DNA from: Bacillota bacterium
Lineage (GTDB): Bacteria; Bacillota; Bacilli; Bacillales_B; DSM-18226
Assembly: GCA_030705665.1 (NCBI GenBank)
Contig: JAUZQA010000129.1
Span: 1-9,151 of the forward strand
DNA length: 9,151 bases
Direction of reading: 5' to 3'
The position numbers and the translations under genes were made by a program. A model generated the notes under the pieces. It was not told the origin of the DNA and ran no database searches. It was given only the letters and a program-made list of their open reading frames with translations. The stretch's first letter is position 1. Each line of letters starts with the position of its first letter. Below are positions 7,879 through 9,151 of this stretch, piece by piece.

Positions 7879-7884
7879 CCCTCC
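7879..7884 (-). promoter_or_regulatory. Ribosome binding site deciding the thiM start
   Basis: GGAGGG on the minus strand, 7 bases before the ATG at 7871. It lies downstream of the leader terminator, outside that hairpin, so control here appears to act on transcription rather than by hiding this site. Confidence 0.8.
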
Positions 7885-7898
7885 AGAGGCAAAATTGT

Positions 7899-7924
7899 AA
7901 AAAGCCAGATTCGAAGAACCTGGC
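7899..7924 (-). terminator. TPP-controlled intrinsic terminator in the thi leader
   Basis: On the minus strand GCCAGGTTC (7924-7916) and GAATCTGGC (7912-7904) pair over 9 positions, including one G-T pair, around a TTC loop, followed by five T. It lies 28 bases after the TPP aptamer and 27 bases before thiM. It is the expected off-switch when TPP is bound. Confidence 0.88.
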
Positions 7925-7951
7925 CAGAAAGTTTAGTGAACTTTGATTTTC

Positions 7952-8045
7952 ACTACTTTCCTACGCTGGGATAATCCAGATCAGGTTAAAAGGGTATAAA
8001 GCGTATCGCTTTCTTCTCAGCCCGATAAAAGGCACCCCTAGTAGT
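7952..8045 (-). promoter_or_regulatory. TPP riboswitch aptamer (THI element)
   Basis: Read on the minus strand, the region opens with ACTAC TAGGGGTGCC, then GGGCTGAGA (pyrimidine sensor core; CTGAGA at 8020-8015). A P3 hairpin AAAGCG-ATA-CGCTTT follows (8012-7998), then ACCCTTTTAACCTGATCTGG and a closing segment with the CAGCGTAGG-type core and GTAGT. P1 is formed by ACTAC (8045-8041) with GTAGT (7956-7952). These are the conserved elements of TPP riboswitches in their standard order. Binding of thiamine pyrophosphate stabilises P1, and with a terminator downstream this turns the operon off. It controls thiM-thiD-thiE. Confidence 0.97.
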
Positions 8046-8070
8046 TTACTCCATTTATTTTGACAAAATA

Positions 8071-8099
8071 ATCATAGCTCTACTTTTTTCATTCGTAAA
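8071..8099 (-). promoter_or_regulatory. Sigma-A-type promoter of the thi operon
   Basis: On the minus strand TTTACG (8099-8094) and TATGAT (8076-8071) are separated by 17 bases. Transcription would start near 8064, about 20 bases before the riboswitch P1 stem, which leaves the aptamer intact. A TTGTCA-like -35 further down would start inside the aptamer and is unlikely. Confidence 0.55.
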
Positions 8100-8112
8100 G
8101 CAAAAACAAGAA

Positions 8113-8379
8113 TTATTTAGGTTTTTCGTATTTTAAGGCATTCTCACTGTCACCAAGACCTTTTGTAGTAGGATCTTGAACAATACCAAGCAGGGATAAA
8201 ACAATAAACAAAGCATTTGCAACTGTAATTACATCATTTATTGTTTTGTCAGTTAATTGGAAGTGGATGACTCCCAACGAGTTTAACCCCGCGATGATCA
8301 CCTGTACAACGATGAGCAGCTGCGAAATAAATGAAACTACCCAACTCTTATTTTGAAATCGTACTTTCCAGTTAATCAA
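8113..8379 (-). CDS. phiLC3-family phage holin, solitary
   Basis: An 88-residue protein that opens MINWKVRFQNKSW and ends with GIVQDPTTKGLGDSENALKY (65-84). These two stretches are the signature of phiLC3-type holins, small membrane proteins that in phages make holes so that a lysin can reach the cell wall. Two hydrophobic segments lie at about 13-33 and 50-67, with a charged C-terminal tail. The start is TTG (8379); an in-frame stop lies just upstream and MINWKVR is the usual family start, so this codon is well supported. GGGAG is 4 bases and AAGGAG 10 bases upstream. No amidase, lysin or other phage gene is visible beside it, so it may be a prophage remnant or a domesticated gene. No clear terminator separates it from the thi leader. 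Confidence 0.85.
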   Translation of the reverse strand: MINWKVRFQNKSWVVSFISQLLIVVQVIIAGLNSLGVIHFQLTDKTINDVITVANALFIVLSLLGIVQDPTTKGLGDSENALKYEKPK

Positions 8380-8500
8380 TCTGCTCCCACTCCTTCATTT
8401 CCTATTTTGGTTTGTATAATATATGCGATAACTTTCAAATGGTTGTACAGACTAAAGAGAGTTTTTATTTTTCGTATTACTTTTTCATGGAGCGTTGTAT

Positions 8501-8537
8501 CCACTTCAATAAGATAGGTATCAGTGGTCTTTTTTTT
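8501..8537 (+). terminator. Weak hairpin followed by eight T, possible terminator or attenuator
   Basis: CCACT (8501-8505) can pair with AGTGG (8523-8527) across a 17-base loop that itself contains GATA-GG-TATC, followed by TC and a run of T from 8530. The stem is short. It overlaps the presumed -35 region of the downstream gene, so it may be chance. Confidence 0.25.
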
Positions 8538-8553
8538 AAAATATATTTATAAT
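8525..8553 (+). promoter_or_regulatory. Candidate promoter of the class A penicillin-binding protein gene
   Basis: A perfect TATAAT (8548-8553) has only a weak -35 match, TGGTCT (8525-8530), 17 bases upstream, in a T-rich and A-rich tract. The start would fall near 8560, about 34 bases before the ATG. Confidence 0.45.
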
Positions 8554-8593
8554 GGATAACGATTAAATTTTTTCTAAAGGTAAGGAGATCCCT

Positions 8594-9151
8594 ATGAGTA
8601 TCCTTTCTCCATTGTGGAGTTGGTTTGTACGTTTTTGGAAAAAGAGGCATTTAACTCAAATTCTATTATTAATCGTTCTTGTATTATTCCTTGGTACGAT
8701 TTCTTATTTTGGCTGGTTAGCCAGCAGGACCAATGTCCAGTCCCTCAAAGAGGGGTTAAGTCAGCCCACCATTATTTACGATAAGAATGGAGCGGTTGCC
8801 AGTAATGTTGCAACAAACCGGATCACAGGGATTTCGATTAAAGATGTTCCCAAATATGTTCCTAATGCCGTTGTAGCGATTGAAGATGAGCGTTTCTATC
8901 AACATGGGGGGTTTGATATCCGCGGTATTGCCCGTGCCTTTTTCGGGAATCTATTTGCTGGTCATGTTACCGAGGGAGGAAGTACCTTGACCCAGCAGCT
9001 TGCGAAAAATGCCTTGCTTTCACCGGACCGCACCTATAAACGAAAAGCAGAAGAACTATTTTTAGCAGTTAAGCTTGAAAAAGTGTATACGAAAGACGAA
9101 ATTCTTCAAATGTATTTAAACCAAGTTTATTTTGGCAGTGGTGCATGGGGA
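8594..9151 (+). CDS. Class A penicillin-binding protein, N-terminal part (GT51 transglycosylase domain), cut by window end
   Basis: The first 186 codons of a bifunctional peptidoglycan synthase that polymerises lipid II and, through a C-terminal transpeptidase domain outside the window, cross-links strands. A short basic cytoplasmic start (WKKRH) precedes one membrane anchor (about 21-43). The extracytoplasmic GT51 domain then shows its conserved motifs: EDERFYQHGG (97-106, catalytic Glu97), GGSTLTQQ (128-135), RKAEE (150-154) and KDEILQMYLNQVYF (167-180). The ATG at 8594 has AAGGAG 6 bases upstream. The gene diverges from the holin gene. Which Bacillus class A type it matches (PBP1, PBP2c, PBP2d or another) cannot be settled without the rest; a monofunctional transglycosylase is also possible, though the start resembles full-length class A proteins. 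Confidence 0.9.
   Translation, partial: MSILSPLWSWFVRFWKKRHLTQILLLIVLVLFLGTISYFGWLASRTNVQSLKEGLSQPTIIYDKNGAVASNVATNRITGISIKDVPKYVPNAVVAIEDERFYQHGGFDIRGIARAFFGNLFAGHVTEGGSTLTQQLAKNALLSPDRTYKRKAEELFLAVKLEKVYTKDEILQMYLNQVYFGSGAWG

Larger units (their letters stand above)
8380..8593. other. Divergent intergenic region between the holin and penicillin-binding protein genes
   Basis: The stretch holds the holin ribosome binding site (8384-8395) and an AT-rich element, CATATATTATAC on the minus strand (8424-8413), that could be part of a holin promoter; I could not find a convincing -35 partner. A weak hairpin with a T run (8501-8537), a promoter-like TATAAT (8548-8553) and the AAGGAG of the penicillin-binding protein gene (8582-8587) complete it. 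I see no tRNA, riboswitch core or T-box motif. Confidence 0.5.

Noticed and set aside
8040..8068. Alternative thi promoter with -35 TTGTCA and a TACTAG -10 box.
   Set aside because: Transcription would begin inside the TPP aptamer and destroy P1. The TTTACG-N17-TATGAT pair upstream keeps the aptamer whole.
8553..8572. Fur-box-like sequence TGGATAACGATTAAA upstream of the penicillin-binding protein gene.
   Set aside because: It matches only part of the 7-1-7 Fur inverted repeat, the right half is poor, and the gene is not a usual iron-regulated target.
8440..8580. Possible T-box or other riboswitch leader upstream of the penicillin-binding protein gene, suggested by a hairpin with a T run.
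   Set aside because: There is no T-box GGTGG core, no specifier-like stem, and the stem is only five pairs. The TATAAT downstream of it is the better promoter.
8113..9151. Holin plus penicillin-binding protein as part of a prophage or lysis cassette.
   Set aside because: The penicillin-binding protein is a normal chromosomal cell wall synthase, is divergently transcribed, and no phage structural or lysin gene is present in the window.

Overview
The window reads as a low-GC, endospore-forming Bacillaceae chromosome. The grounds are a complete GerA-type spore germinant receptor operon, Bacillus-style AGGAGG ribosome binding sites, a TPP riboswitch with a transcription terminator, and protein sequences that closely resemble Bacillus ThiE, ThiD, ThiM and YwnH-type acetyltransferases. 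I do not assign a species. I see no insertion sequence, CRISPR array, tRNA, rRNA or clear pseudogene.

Left part (1-4660): the 3' end of a GNAT acetyltransferase on the plus strand converges on a minus-strand germinant receptor operon in the order A (4277-2601), C (2604-1396), B (1370-243). This order matches gerKA-gerKC-gerKB. A 79-residue protein with two membrane segments (4420-4659) diverges from the A gene and fits the small 'D' proteins known to modulate germinant receptors. Each side of the 142-base divergent region carries a possible sigma-G-like promoter, so all four genes may be expressed together in the forespore.

Middle part (4661-5580): one minus-strand gene for a glyoxalase-like (VOC fold) protein of unknown substrate, with its own promoter and a strong terminator.

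Right-middle part (5538-8099): a minus-strand thiamine salvage operon, thiM-thiD-thiE. A promoter precedes a textbook TPP riboswitch, followed by an intrinsic terminator just upstream of thiM. ThiM phosphorylates the thiazole alcohol, ThiD phosphorylates hydroxymethylpyrimidine twice, and ThiE joins the two products into thiamine phosphate. TPP bound to the leader would shut the operon off.

Right end (8113-9151): a solitary phiLC3-type phage holin gene on the minus strand, starting at TTG and with no lysin beside it, then a divergent class A penicillin-binding protein cut by the window end.

Most of the window is ordinary chromosome. The items most worth a second look are the divergent D protein with its paired promoter candidates, the lone holin lying without an obvious terminator upstream of the thi leader, and the competing helices in the riboswitch expression platform. 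I found no convincing undescribed multi-gene system.
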